Assembly: GCA_963920525.1 (NCBI GenBank)
Contig: OY986436.1
Coordinates: forward strand, 29,587,318-29,651,317
DNA length: 64,000 bases
Direction of reading: 5' to 3'
From: Dichetophora obliterata
Lineage: Eukaryota > Arthropoda > Insecta > Diptera > Sciomyzidae
Shown here: positions 1-11,910 of the stretch, in pieces
How positions within the stretch are numbered: position 1 is the first letter of the stretch
Layout: every line of letters begins with the position of its first letter
Translations under genes and position numbers: made by a program
Notes under the pieces: generated by a model
Told to the model about the DNA's origin: nothing
The model's database searches: none
The model's input: only the letters and a program-made list of their open reading frames with translations

Positions 1-900
1 AATGTAAATGAAGTTCTTTTCTTATAAGCTTTAAACTGTCATTCTAGATACACCTTCCGGTACATCTACTATGATACGACTTATCTTATCTTAGTAATAA
101 GAGCGACGGGCGATATGTGCATATTTTAGAGCTAAAATCAAGCTATTTATCCTTATAGCTTTACTATCAAATCCACTTTCAATAAAAGTTTCATCTTTAT
201 ATCCATTTAAATAATTTTATTGTAACCCATTTCTAATTACCCATAAGCTACAACTTGATCTGATATATAATTTTATAGGATTGTTTGAGAACTATTTCTC
301 TTTAAAGATTCTCTGACAACGACGGTATATAAACTGAAAGCAAGGGAAAGAAAGGTCCAACGTGGAATATCGATTACAGAATAGGTTCCTCTGAATAGAC
401 TAAAATACCGCCAAATTTTTTAAGTTTCAAGATCATAGCTACTACTACTTAGTCTTAAAATTTACGATTTAAAAAATAGGGTATTTAATCCTAGTCTTAA
501 ACTAAATTTTTTCAGATTAATCACCAAGTAGAAAATTCTTTTTAAATTAAAATTTTACCTAATAATTCAAATCACAATTTATATTTTTTAATACTTCTAT
601 AACAAGTAAATAAAAAGACAAATAAATTTACTCACACTATTTGTGTAACCGCGACTGCTGGCACAAATTTTGTCAGTGCTATTTTATATTTCTATTTCCA
701 AGTTGCCTTGATTAATAATACTAATTACTGCAAGATTTAAGTTATTCTCTCTTAAAAACAATAACAAAAAGCACAAAAATTTACATGTAAAACAAATAAA
801 TAATAAACTTCAAAGCTAAAAAAAAACTTTAAAGATTTTGTCCTCTGAAGAATAAATTAAAGAAAAAATTCAAAAAGATTTTTAAATAATTATAATTAGT
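1..900. other. AT-rich non-coding sequence
   Basis: I see no coding frame, terminal repeat or RNA gene here. The sequence is AT-rich with A and T runs and short poly-A tracts. It ends where the first copy of a direct duplication begins. Confidence 0.6.
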
Positions 901-1376
901 AGTCTTTTAAAAAACGGCTCATGTATACTTACCACAATGAAATCATTCTTTAAAATTTTATAAAACGATCTCCCCACGAAAAATTAAAAGATTGGTACCA
1001 AATTTCTCTCCTTCCCAAAAATTTCCCTAATAAGCTACAATTCCCTAGATTATAACTCTTTGATCATCAATTTAACAAATACTTGTATGAATTATTTTAT
1101 ATCTATGAAAACTCTACTGTACAAGCCCCCTAAGCCGTAAGCTTTAGTTTATTCATTAGTCTATAAAAAACGGCTCATGTATACTTACCACAATGAAATC
1201 ATTCTTTTAAATTTTATAAAACGATCTCCCCACGAAAAATTAAAAGATTGGTACCAAATTTCTCTCCTTCCCAAAAATTTTCCTAATAAGCTACAATTCC
1301 CTAGATTATAACTCTTAGATCATCAATTTAACAAATAATTGTATAAATTATTTTATATCTATGAAAACTTTACTGT
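901..1376. repeat. Two-copy direct duplication of about 219 bp
   Basis: The segments 901-1120 and 1158-1376 are nearly identical direct copies 257 bp apart. Both contain AACGGCTCATGTATACTT and a CGATCTCCCCACG block and end in ACTGT. Only a few substitutions and one- or two-base length changes separate them, so the duplication is recent compared with most elements here. No coding content is seen. It could be a local tandem duplication or the remains of two copies of a repeat. Confidence 0.85.
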
Positions 1377-2554
1377 GTGGTTAATGTGGTAATCTTAGAT
1401 AGATTATTAATCGTTAAATCCATTAAGTCCACTTCGACCATATGCTTGTTGTTGTATCATATCTGGGCATGTAATTTCTATTTTATCGGTGGATTTTTCA
1501 AATCTGCGCTTAACTTTGCATGTGGATTCTGGCGATATAAAATTTGTCAACATATGAACACCTCTGTTGTCCATTCACTTCATTAATACCAATCCTTGAG
1601 AGTTGACTGAAAAAAATGCCATCTCTTCTCATATTTTTGTCTAATGTTATGTCTTTTTAAAGATTCTTTCTATTCATTTGGACTGTTCCACACACCTTTA
1701 CATTCCGCTTGATAAGTTCAAGTTGCAATGAGGGCAAATTAAAAAAATTATTGAAATATATTTAACATCAAGGATGAAATTGATTCCGTGAACTCTAAGA
1801 CAACTGACTCACCTAAGCCGATTTCAGTAGATTTTGTTTTTTTACATGTGTACATATCAAATTGAAACAAATATCCAGTATCTGAATCCACTCTGCACCA
1901 CATTTTGAAACCCCATTTTGCCGGCTTGTTTTTATGTATTTTTTTTAATACATTATGGCCTTTGAATTTTATCATGAGTTCATCGTTTGCTTGGTATTTG
2001 GTATTATTTTTGTTGCTTGGCAACATTGATTGAAATGGGTTATTATGGGTCTGACCTTATATGCCCTATCATAACTGCCAGAATTTTTTTCAGGTTAATT
2101 TTAATTGTTGCAAAAATGTAAATTATTGCGGATTTCCTCGAACCGAGTGCGAGACATAATATTTGCAATATAAGGTACAGCCATATCCGGTTCAGTTGAC
2201 CAATAATGCTACATAGTTGCTAATGTATGATAGCCCATTTGGTTGTTCATCCCTAAAAATTGATTCTTTTCAGCCCTGTCAACAGCAACTGTTCTTCCAT
2301 TTTGCTGTGCATAGGTACTGAATGGGTTCCGAAATCAAAATATCAATTAATGTTTTGAACTGGGTGCACTCGTAAAAAATGTTTGCAGGTGTCACTAAAG
2401 TTGAGCTTTCGCTTCCAAAAATATCAATTTTACCAAACATATAGTCGTTTTCTTCAAATGTATATGTAATATACGAATGATGACTCCATCTGAAATTTTC
2501 ATCAGGAATTTTGGCAGGTTCTAAGAAATTTTCAGTGACACAGTTTCCTCTCTC

Positions 2555-2838
2555 ACACGGTAGAACATTTGGGTTTAACTTTAAAACCTTTTTGGGTTTA
2601 GATAAATATAGAAACCCTCAAGGTTTTAAATTTAAACCCAATTTTTCGACTGTGTAAAGTACACACAAAAAAATCTCGTCGGTATATTCAAACGATATTG
2701 GCGGTCACTTCACCGTCAATACAATTGTTGTTGTACACTCGGTCGAAAATTTGGGATTAAATATAAAACCTTGAGGGTTTCTATATTTATCCAAACCAAA
2801 AAGGTTTAAAATTTAAACCCAAATTTTCGAGAGTGCAA
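2555..2838. repeat. Foldback element built from two palindromic units
   Basis: Two arms of about 75-95 bp (2571-2655 and 2735-2830) are inverted copies of one another around an 80-bp spacer. Each arm is also nearly self-complementary: GGGTTTAACTTTAAAACC at one edge pairs with GGTTTTAAATTTAAACCC at the other. A sequence close to CGGTCGAAAATTTGGG appears at all four arm edges. The block interrupts the piggyBac frame. I see no coding capacity; it is best described as a foldback MITE or a tandem pair of small palindromic MITEs. Confidence 0.8.
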
Positions 2839-3443
2839 TTTGCACAATTAACATTCCAACATTAATATCTCTCTCGATAAAAATCTTCCTCATCAAGAGC
2901 CAGTGCTCATTGGCGTCGAAAGCGGGGGCAAGGGGGGCAGTTGCCCCCCACTTTTTTAGCTAGATAAACAATTTAAAAGGAAAACTTCAAAAGTTATTCA
3001 AAATATCAGTTTTTTTTACAACGATAATATTTTTGTATTATATATTTTCCTCTTCTTTCTCTCTTCTTCATAAGCATGCTTGCGGATAACCATTTTCTTT
3101 CTCTGTGTTTGCAAAAAGATAGAACAAAATGTAGAGTTTCTACTGCAAACCCACCACTTCAGTTTAAAAGCACCCTTAAGTATGTAGCTTAATAATTGTT
3201 AATTTTGCAACTCTGGTAAGAAAAAATTAGACATGTTCTTAGGGGCTTTCCATATTGGACGACATGTTGTACGATAAGTTAGATGGAAAACTAATGGGAC
3301 TATTTGATTGAGCGTTCGAACGATCCAACTTGTAAAGCAACATCATTAATTGCAAGCTCTCAAGCAGAACACATCCGGCTAATAGCTAAGCAACTTTTAG
3401 ATGCCCTAACAATTGAGCAGTAATTTTACATAATTGTACAATA

Positions 3444-4246
3444 TTGTACAATCAGCAGATAAAAACCAAAAATTTCGACTATCGTTTTAGCTTACGCATG
3501 GTACTACATGTTGTACAATCTGACATGTTGGTCCAATGTTTTGGACCATGCGAAAGCCCCTTCTGTGAATTAGCTGATGAAAATCCACCTCGACGCTTTG
3601 AAGAAACATCAAATCCGGTTCTTTTAGTACAGTTGCCGTTATATGATCAGCTACGAAAAGATTATTTCGAAATTTTAGATCTTCCCTCAAATGAGATAAC
3701 GGCTAGATTCGATCAAACAGGTTGATATTTTACTTTTTTTTTATTTTTGCAAGTTTACACCAGCTTCACTCAACCGACTCACTTTGATTTAACATTCGGT
3801 GAGTCGGTTGAGTGAAGCTAGTGTAAACTGGCACTTTGTAAATCTTATTGTACATTTAAACAGATCTTGACACTCTGGAATCGTTGGAAAATATTGTAAT
3901 CGAAGCCTTCAACGGAAAAGTGCCTTCTGAACAAAATCTAAAAACAAAAATTGATCTTTATGCAGATGACTTTTTGCAGATGAAATTGCTGAAGCAATTG
4001 CCTGGCCAAACACCTTGAAATTGTAGTGGCATTGTATCCCAATTTGCGAAAAATTCGGTTACTGTAAAAAAACTATTAAATGAAGTTGAAAAACTTATTG
4101 CTTTGCTTTTGACTGTGCCTGCATCAGCAGCTTCATCTGCGCGTTCTTTTAGTGCACTAAGACGACTTAAAATGTATCTTCGAACTATGACACAGAAACG
4201 AATCACTCATGCGGCAATTATACACACCCACAAAGATAAAACGTAA
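3444..4246 (+). pseudogene. hAT transposase (ZMYM1-like lineage) pseudogene, C-terminal half with one intron
   Basis: Two coding blocks are recognisable. The first ends at 3720 with LPLYDQLRKDYFEILDL and EITARFDQT. The second runs from 3864 (DLDTLESLENIVIEAFNG) to the hAT dimerisation region at about 4085-4230 (LIALLLTVPASAASSARSFS, LRRLKMYLRTMTQKRITHA). Bases 3721-3863 look like an intron: they begin with GT, end with TTTAAACAG, and removal joins the two blocks in frame as T-D-L-D. A stop and a frameshift near 4017 and divergence upstream of 3444 break the gene. The catalytic N-terminal part is not recognisable. The product would excise and reinsert hAT elements. Confidence 0.85.
3752..3829. 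repeat. 31-bp-arm hairpin inside the hAT intron
   Basis: Arms 3752-3782 and 3799-3829 are inverted copies with one mismatch, separated by 16 bases. The left arm contains CAGCTTCACTCAACCGACTC. The hairpin lies wholly inside the proposed intron 3721-3863. It may be a tiny palindromic insertion or a structured element; no coding. Confidence 0.85.
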
Positions 4247-4758
4247 GAATTGAATTCGATGGAGGTGGTGAAAGAGTTTGTTTCTCGCAAGGACAGAAAG
4301 AAACATTTTGGAATAATTTAAATTGATATAACTTTTTGTACCTTATTGCATTTAAACCATGTAAAGATATACCTAGTCTTGCTTTATAAAAGCAACCATT
4401 ATTTCATATATTTTCATATTACCATATGTAAGATCCTTTAAAGAATGATCTCTAATATTGAAATTGGAAGAACTTTTAAAAATAATAAAATTTTAATATT
4501 TTTTATATATTTTTATATTTTTTTTTATATTTTTTTTTTATTTTAAACTAAAATAAAAAATTTTTTTATTCACATTCATGTTTCTTTGAAGAATTTTTGG
4601 TGAACTTTTTTTGCACCACCATTTGTACTGCCCCCCCAGATGAAATTAGCTTCCGACGCGCTTGCCAGTGCTTCTTCCTTCTCGCTATCCGCAGCCTTAA
4701 GTAATTCCAAAATCTCATCCTCTCCTAAATGGAACTCTTAGGTGCCGTAATGCGTCAT

Positions 4759-5719
4759 TCCTATAATATTTTCAACAAAGTTAAACTTTTATTAGCATGA
4801 AATATAATTTTATGACCTTAGATATCGCAATTAAAAAATATACTGAAAAGTTGCACTTGAGGCAACTACAGACACCTGTATCCCATGTGGTTTTTGCTTA
4901 AAAGTCTTTACTACTTTTAAAATTTAGGAGATACAAACTATTCAAATACGAAAAAGACTTACCGATTGAATTAAGCAATAAATACGAGTTATAATGCCAC
5001 AATGTTCAACTCACAAAAACTGGCGCAACGTGATTTTAGGTACGCCCAATTTCGAACAGCTGATTTTCAAACAGGGTTGCCAAATCAAAAAGGCTTTATT
5101 GACTATTATGTTGATTTTCTAGGATTTAAATACAAATTCTAAATGTTTGATAGTTCAAATCATACTTGATTTTAAATACAAATTCTAGTTGTTTGATAGT
5201 TTAAAATCGTTTATTGAAAAATTAATTGCTCTAACGAATTTTTTTTTAAAGAAACAACAATAACAACATTTTCAGTGTGAAAAGTTAAACATCACTAGCT
5301 GATTTAATTGCAATTTCGGCCCTGCTACAGCTTCATCAGATATCCTTGTGATGAAAAAGTCACTATTTTTAGAATCCTATAGCGAAATAAGAAACATATT
5401 TGGATGTTAGGATAAGTTCTGATGAACAAACAAAATGTTTGGGACACATGTGTCTCATAGTCTTGAAAGGGTTGATAGAGCTATAGTTGTGAGTTGAGTA
5501 TCATTGAAGAAAACTGTTTTGATTATCGCAAGCTATGGACATTCTACTCACATGCTGTAAAAGAAAAAGTTGCGTCATTGCTGTTCACTTTCGCGGTGTT
5601 TAATTTTTTTTTCTATAACTTGACACGTGTCACAATTCTATGATATTCTTGAGAAAAAAAAAAACAAAAAAATATACAAAATAGATTTTGTTGTTTGCCC
5701 AGAATGCATATGTGTGGGT
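4759..5719. other. AT-rich spacer with a short tandem duplication
   Basis: No gene is seen. A roughly 40-bp unit containing TTTAAATACAAATTCTA and GTTTGATAGTT is present twice, at about 5123-5160 and 5168-5203. The remainder is AT-rich with homopolymer runs. Confidence 0.5.
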
Positions 5720-5846
5720 TTTTGACAAAACATCTTAAGTCTATCTGAAATTCATAGACAAAAGAAATTTAGTCTATATGAATTTCATATCAACTTAAAT
5801 GGTTTTGTCTATGAATTTCAGATAGACTTAAGTTGTTTTGTCAAAA
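5720..5846. repeat. Palindromic MITE-like element with 44-bp arms
   Basis: Left arm 5720-5763 and right arm 5803-5846 are inverted copies with a single mismatch. Both carry TTAAGTCTATCTGAAATTCA and end in TTTTGACAAAAC. The loop of about 39 bp contains a degraded copy of the same motif (TAGTCTATATGAATTTCA). No target duplication is clear. Very similar arms suggest a recent insertion or gene conversion between arms. Confidence 0.8.
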
Positions 5847-6052
5847 GTACATAGATATTAAAAATAAAAACTTATATGCAGAATTTCAAGTCCATTTATT
5901 AATATTTGTGGAATTTTAAAAGATTTTACAGTTTTGATAAGGTACATTCAAAAAATTAAACACTGTCAGAACAAAAAGTTTTAATTTTTAAAAAACTGTT
6001 ACAAGAAAGAATTTGTCAGAACAACTAATCCTTTGTAAAAACAATCATGTCC

Positions 6053-7969
6053 TTACGCCAACAATTTTTAAGCTGTTTTGACAACAATGGCGCATTCATG
6101 GCAATAATGCATACGCATTTGAATTCCTACAAGAGTTAAAATATTTCCGCCAAATATATAGTTGTTTTGCCAACAGTTTTTACTCTTGAAATTTAATTCA
6201 AGAGCTACACTATTGAGCCAACAGTAAACATTAACGCCAACAATAAAAAATCATTGATTTATTCGAGGGCAATAATTTTATCGCTTTGGCGCAACAACTT
6301 AACTGTTGAATCAAATGCGAAAGTTGTTGGAACAAAAAACTTTTTTATTGCAGCCATTGCGATCACTACACTTCAACATACCGGGGATGTACATATTTTG
6401 CTTTCGACATTCCTTTTGTTTCTGTCTGAAAATATGCGTTAAAATGTATTCAGTATTAAAAGTTACCGCATGCAACAACGTCGAGTTGAATGCTTTAAAA
6501 TTCGTAGCCTGAAAAATTAAATGCCATTTTTGGCTTTCGATAATTTTTAAAGTAAATAAAGTTTATAATAGTTTATAATAGTTGAGCTTAAAACGACATA
6601 TAGTTTTTGAAAACCTATTTATAATATCAAAAAACAAAAATATTACGAGTTTACAAAATATTAAAGTTCGCAAAACTATTGTAGGGCTAAGCCCGGTGCA
6701 CTGTGCTATTTTGAGAGTGGGCATTTAAGATTCCATTGTCTAACATGATTTTTTTGGTGAAAAGTTTTGTGTTGATTTACGTTTTTATTAAATAAATAAA
6801 TTTGGTGAATGGCGGTAAGGAAAAAATGTTTGTTTTTTAAAGAAAAAAGAAATTTAATTTAAAATTAGTTTTATACTTATTTAAACAATAATCGTACATA
6901 TATTTTTTATTATGAACAGTTATGTAGAAATCTTACACTTGGTTACCAAGGCGATAGTTTGATTTACAAAGGTATTTCGTGTGAAAAAAATTGTTGTGTA
7001 AAATGGAACAATGAAGTTATTATTGTTTAACAAATTTTTTACCAGCATATTAACCAAATTTATGTAATTCGGCTATTATTTATATACTATATAAAGTAAT
7101 ACTATATTTACAGAAAAATTTCAGTCTTATAAAATTATAAATTGTAATAAATGATGTTGTATTAAAAATATTAAAAACATTTCAAATTCTTCCAAATCGT
7201 TTGTATTTAATAATATAGATAAAATTGTTAGGTTTAAAGAAAATAAAAATATATATGCGTATTTTAAATACATAGGAATATAATAAACTCACACAATTTG
7301 TTTTTCCTTAAAAACGTCGACAGTGATAAGTATTCATTCCAACAATTTCCACTTTAAAATATTTCAGAACATTGTTTTAAATGTACCTAAATACGGATAC
7401 ATTTTATTGAATAAATATGCATACATGTAAAAAATAATTGTTAATGTATTTTGCCAATTAAATAACATTGATAAATTACTAAACTATGTAATAGTTACAT
7501 TAAAAATTATTTTCTTCATATATGTATAATAAATATAAGTATAGACATATGTACATATATGCATATCCATTAAATAAAAAGTATCTGCAGGCCGATAATC
7601 GGTGCGATTACGTTATACCAAGAACGAAACTGTTGGCGCAACAACTTAACTGTTGAATCAAATGCAAAAGTTGTTGATGAATCAAATGCGTAGTACTTGC
7701 GCCAACAACTTAAATCTTTAGGGCAACTATTTTATCATTGTTGGTGCAAAAACTTAACTGTTGAATCAAATACGTAGTACTTGCGCCAACAACTTTTATC
7801 TTTAGGGCAACAATTTTATCGTTGTTGGCGCAACAACTTAACTGTTGAAGCGAATGCGAAAGGTTTTGATAGATAAATGCACTTGCGCTGTTGTCGCAAA
7901 TGAGTTCCGTTTTTGGGAACAAAATGACCAACAAAAGTTGTTGACATTCAAAGCTGTTGGCGTAACAGC
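6053..7969. repeat. CAACAACTT repeat family, possible 1.9-kb element
   Basis: TTACGCCAACA begins near 6053 and its inverse TGTTGGCGTAA ends near 7969, suggesting weak terminal inverted repeats. The motif GGCGCAACAACTTAACTGTT recurs at about 6287, 7634, 7741 (diverged) and 7825. The segment 7631-7850 is a tandem of about 84-bp units in which CTTGCGCCAACAACTT alternates with its near inverse. Short open frames here are by-products of the repeat. The central 6500-7600 is AT-rich with no recognisable coding. I do not know the family. Confidence 0.5.
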
Positions 7970-10239
7970 GTTTTTTTTAGTGTACCTTTGTATGGGAGGT
8001 AGGCGTGATGCTAACTCTTCTTGGCTGCATTTCATACCTGTAGTGCACTTTAAATATCAAAGCGTATATGCACAATTTCATGCACAAACATTAAGTTTTG
8101 TGGAATTTACAGAGATTTTAAAGTTTTGATAAACTCACTTTGTATGGGAGGTAAGCTTGGTTTTCAACCGATTTGGCTTATTTTCAAACCGGATCTTTAT
8201 GTTGCTTTATACAAGCTTTAATACTAAATTCAGTTATAATAGCTTCAAAATAGAGGCTGTAATCATTTCAACAAAAATACAGACGCGCATACAGTTTTTT
8301 CTTATTTGGGCCCATTCTAACTAAAAATAAAGTAAAGAGATCCCTTAGTCTTCTACTGTGCGCTGTAGCACAAATGCACTAGCATAACCAAATCAAACTC
8401 CTCACGCTAAGTATTGAAAAGTTAGCTAGTTTTAAAATAAATATATACTTGTAAATATTTAAATATATATGTGCTCTCATAAAACTTTAGAAATCCTTTA
8501 AATTGTACTATCATTATTTATTCCTTTTACCATTCAGTATTCAACTGAAACTCAAAACGCTTAACAAACTGTGCGTAGTTCTAAAAAAGCATGTCAGCTG
8601 TTGATATACCATAATTTTTTTAAAATTCTAGAAATTTTTTTTTTCATGCTTATAGGGTGGCCCAAAAAATGGTGATATTTTCAATGAAGTCAAATCTTAA
8701 AAACATTGTGTTTCATTGCACCCAAATTCACTTGGTTTATTTCTAATACACCCTTCATTTATGTTATCTGGTTTGGTTGTTCTAACGACATTCCTACAGT
8801 GTAAAGTACTACTCAAAATGAGCTTGAAATTTTTTCATAATGTTAAATTTACACTGTTTCAGGGCTTAAAATTAGTATAAAAACTGACAAAGAAACAATA
8901 AATGCTGCCTCATAAGTGCCTTTTTATGATACTCAGCTGTTATGTTTTTTGAAAAATATATTACATGCATAAATTACCTACTATATACATGGGTACATGT
9001 ATAATTTGACATAACAACTTTTAAGATCAAAATCGCACAACTCAAGGCTTTAAAGAGTTTTGGCTTAAGAGTCAAAGTAAGCAATATTTTTATATTATGG
9101 CTTTTTATGTTTTCAATTTTGTGATTGTTGTTGTTTTCTCATACGTTCTGCCAACCTTACCTTAAGTTCATTTATCATAAAATTTTACGATTTACGATTC
9201 TACTTTATAGAACAGATAACAAAGCCAGCAACAAAAAAGATTCACACACAAACACAAACACACACTCACACTCACACTCCAACTCAAAAGCCATAAAGTA
9301 ATAAAAACAGTAACAACAAAAAACAAAACATATAAAACTACAAGAATTTTCAATCCCTTCAAAGCATTAAAAAACATGTTTGTGCTAGCAATAAAAAGTA
9401 TACAAGAATTCCTTATTATAAAATTGTTTTTTTTCTTCCTTGTGAATATATGTATTTTGTAGCCTAATTTGCGGCGTCTTCTGTGTAAGCAGGAATTCCC
9501 ATAGCAGTAGCAGCCATTGTTTGGCATATCCAGCTAAGACTGAATCATAAAATTTCCTTATTTAATTTCATTACAAGTTGTTTTTTTTTTGTCTCATCAT
9601 GAATGTTATCATTCGTCTCATCATCAGAATCAATATTTTGGCCATTGTACCGGCATTACTTTTGTATATGTTATATTTTTTTTCTTCTTCTCTATCTATT
9701 TCGTTATGCTGTCCAACTGTCATTTTGACATAAACAGACTCATACATATGTATATAGCGCTGTATGAAACTTTTCCGCCATCCTATCTGCCTGCCTATTT
9801 GTCTGTCTACCTAAATCCATGTGTTTGTTTTATGCTATCCAGCATTGTTTGACGAACTTACGAACCCATTTTGTTAGGGATCAAGTTATTGTACTTTTAT
9901 TTTTATTTTTATTTTTATTATAATACATTTTTGCTTCCTACATTGTGTGTCTGTGTGTGTTTGAACGTTTTTTTTTTTTGTCTCTTTTGGTCCCACCTCT
10001 CATCACAACCCACTATTAATTTGTCATTTGAAGTTACTTTGGCGTCGCCATGTTTTGCAAATAAGTATTCAAGATAATTCAATTCAATGTTTTCCAGACT
10101 AAAACTAATTCAATGATCATTCTGTGTATTTCTGTATTAGGCACGTTTATATGTTTCAATTATTACACCAGAAGGAAAGTTAGGAATACTTATGGAAATA
10201 AAGGAAATGTTGTTTGAAATGTATATAAAGCATTTTTAA
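7970..10239. other. AT-rich intergenic DNA with repeat fragments
   Basis: Around 8058-8330 lies a diverged copy of the sequence also found at 11265-11635 (shared motifs: TTTTGTGGAATTTA, TTTTGATAAA, ACCGATTTGG, TTTTTTCTTATTTGG, CATTCTAACTAAAA). The rest is simple-sequence-rich: CA/CT tracts at 9240-9290, TTTTA repeats at 9896-9925 and a GT tract near 9945. Open frames of 60-110 codons here are low complexity and not convincing. Confidence 0.5.
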
Positions 10240-10516
10240 CCCTAGAATGGCAAACATATTTTTTTACTCTTTAAAGGTAAGCTTCGTCTGTGAGGCGGCT
10301 TTTATAAAAAATGCACATTTCACCATTAAAAACAAAAATTCATTAAAAGAAAAACAAACACATAATTAAAACATGTTTGGTAACAAAAATATACAAACAA
10401 CAATTAATTTTTTAAATGTCTTAATCATATTATACGCATATTTGTAGCTCACAAATTTTAATCAATGGCAAAAAAAAAATCGCTTCGCCTCACAGGCGAT
10501 GTTTACCTTTCTAGGG
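10240..10516. mobile_element. piggyBac-type MITE with TTAA target duplication
   Basis: TTAA at 10236-10239 and at 10517-10520 flank a 277-bp element. The left end is CCCTAGAATGGCAAACAT; the right end read inward is CCCTAGAAAGGTAAACAT. TTAA plus CCCTAGAA is the classic piggyBac terminus. Inside each end is a palindrome with TCTGTGAGGC or CGCCTCACAGGCG. No open frame of note, so it would need a transposase from elsewhere. Confidence 0.92.
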
Positions 10517-10520
10517 TTAA

Positions 10521-11804
10521 AGACTTTACAAAAAACCTTATAGTACTGAATGATGTGGATTTAAGACGTATTTTTGATACTCTCGTTTAAATTGCATTTA
10601 TATTCCAACGGTGTAGTTGACATAATTTTTTTAAGGGAACTCTTTTAGAAGTAATAGCAATTTAAAGAAATCTTAAGCCGCACAATGGGTAATCTATGCC
10701 AAAAGTGACAATAAATTGAAAAAATAAATTTCAAGGTACATACTGTTGCTTAGTACTCGATGACAAATAAAATTTTGCATCACAAAGTGAAAAAATTTTT
10801 GAAAAATATTGTACCGTTTACCCGCAATGCACTTTGGAAGTTGACGTTTTATTTTTGTTTTGCGTGCGCACTGTACAAGAAGCAATTTGTCAATAAATCA
10901 AAGTGAATTTTTTTTTAAATCAAATTAAATAGCCAAAATTTAGGAATGGAACCATCAACTTCAGGCATTTTAGAGTCGCATTTTGTGTTCTTTTTTTATG
11001 TGATGTTTTTATATATTTTTAGTATATTTTTGACCAAAAGCTTACAAAACAGTGTATTTTGGTTAGAAAGACAGGCATATAGTTGTGAATGATTTGCAAT
11101 CCAGCATATGTTTGTTAAGTTTCTTATACTATAAGCATTCTTGTATTAATATCTAAAAAAATTGTGTGTTTTTTGCGCTGATAAGAAATAATTAAATGTT
11201 TTTATTTTTTTTTTTTTTATTATAAATTAGTGTTACAAATCTATGATTTCTATTTATTAAATTTTGTGGAACTTGAAGATATTTTACAGTTTTGATAAAG
11301 TTACTTTGTCTGGGAGATATTCGTGGTTTTCATACAATTTGCTTGAACTTCATAATTAAAGCGGATATTAATGCTAATACAAAATTTCAAGTCCATATAT
11401 AAAGTTTTGTGGAATTAAAAAAAAATTTTACCGTTTTGATAAATTAGTTTTGTATGAAAGATAGGCGTGGTTTTTATCCGATTTGGTTCATTTTTATCTT
11501 GAACTTTATACTTTAGATACAAGCTTAAGTACCAAATTCCAATACTGTATCTTCAAAATTACGGATGTATTCGTGTCGACAGACAAACAGACGGAAAATT
11601 TTTTCTTATTTGGACTCATTCTAACTAAAAAAAAAAAGTCAAAATTTTCCTTCCTCTTCTAAGTGAATTGATATCAATATTTGGCGTTCTATACCCCACT
11701 GTGAGTCGTTATGAATCAATACCTCAAATTAATTCGGAACCAAAAAAAATTAGAGAGAAAGGTAAATTATCTATCAGATATGTCAACAGAACAAACTTGA
11801 TAGC
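10521..11804. other. AT-rich spacer including a dispersed repeat fragment (11265-11635)
   Basis: The left two thirds hold nothing recognisable. From about 11265 to 11635 is a diverged dispersed repeat with internal duplication: two blocks each carry TTTTGTGGAA, TTTTGATAAA and 'tttgtNtgNgagata', and it ends TTCTTATTTGGACTCATTCT. Related fragments are at 5880-5950 and 8058-8330. The family is unknown to me. Confidence 0.5.
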
Positions 11805-11910
11805 TACAGTGCTGCGTAAAACAATAGCAACAAAATCAGTGCGCTGCTACAAAATCGTGTATCTTTTTAAATATTAGAGACACACAAAAATGAATATAGG
11901 ACCCAAGCAT

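Larger units (their letters stand above)
2908..4664 (+). mobile_element. hAT-superfamily DNA transposon (1757 bp) with 8-bp target duplication
   Basis: The 8-bp sequence CCAGTGCT occurs at 2900-2907 and again at 4665-4672, directly outside the element. The ends are CATTGGCGTCGAAAGC and, read inward from the right, CAAGCGCGTCGGAAGC, an imperfect terminal repeat starting with CA as in many hAT elements. Subterminal G and C runs follow on both sides. It carries a degenerate plus-strand transposase gene. A short derivative with the same ends lies at 57417-57692. It is inserted in the minus-strand piggyBac pseudogene. Confidence 0.9.
1407..4758 (-). pseudogene. piggyBac-type (PGBD) transposase pseudogene, interrupted by two insertions
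   Basis: Minus-strand frames give recognisable piggyBac transposase. An acidic N-terminal segment (EDEILELLKAADSEKEEA) lies at about 4735-4665. It is followed by the central domain at 2560-2030 (YWSTEPDMAVPYIA, MSRTRFEEIRNNLHF, KVRPIITHFN) and the catalytic-core start at 2026-1748 (DELMIKFKG, MWCRVDSDTGYLFQFDMYT). A late block near 1480-1407 resembles the family's CP....YN..MGGVD motif. The probable ATG is at 4758-4756, with an in-frame stop six codons later; more stops and frameshifts follow, so it is dead. It cuts and pastes at TTAA when functional. A hAT element (2908-4664) and a foldback element (about 2555-2838) sit inside the coding region. The TTAA ends of the host element were not located. 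Confidence 0.85.

Noticed and set aside
9192..9527. 111-codon minus-strand frame with hydrophobic and Cys/Val/Leu-rich stretches
   Set aside because: The Val/Ser/Cys run comes from a CA-type simple repeat; no domain is recognisable.
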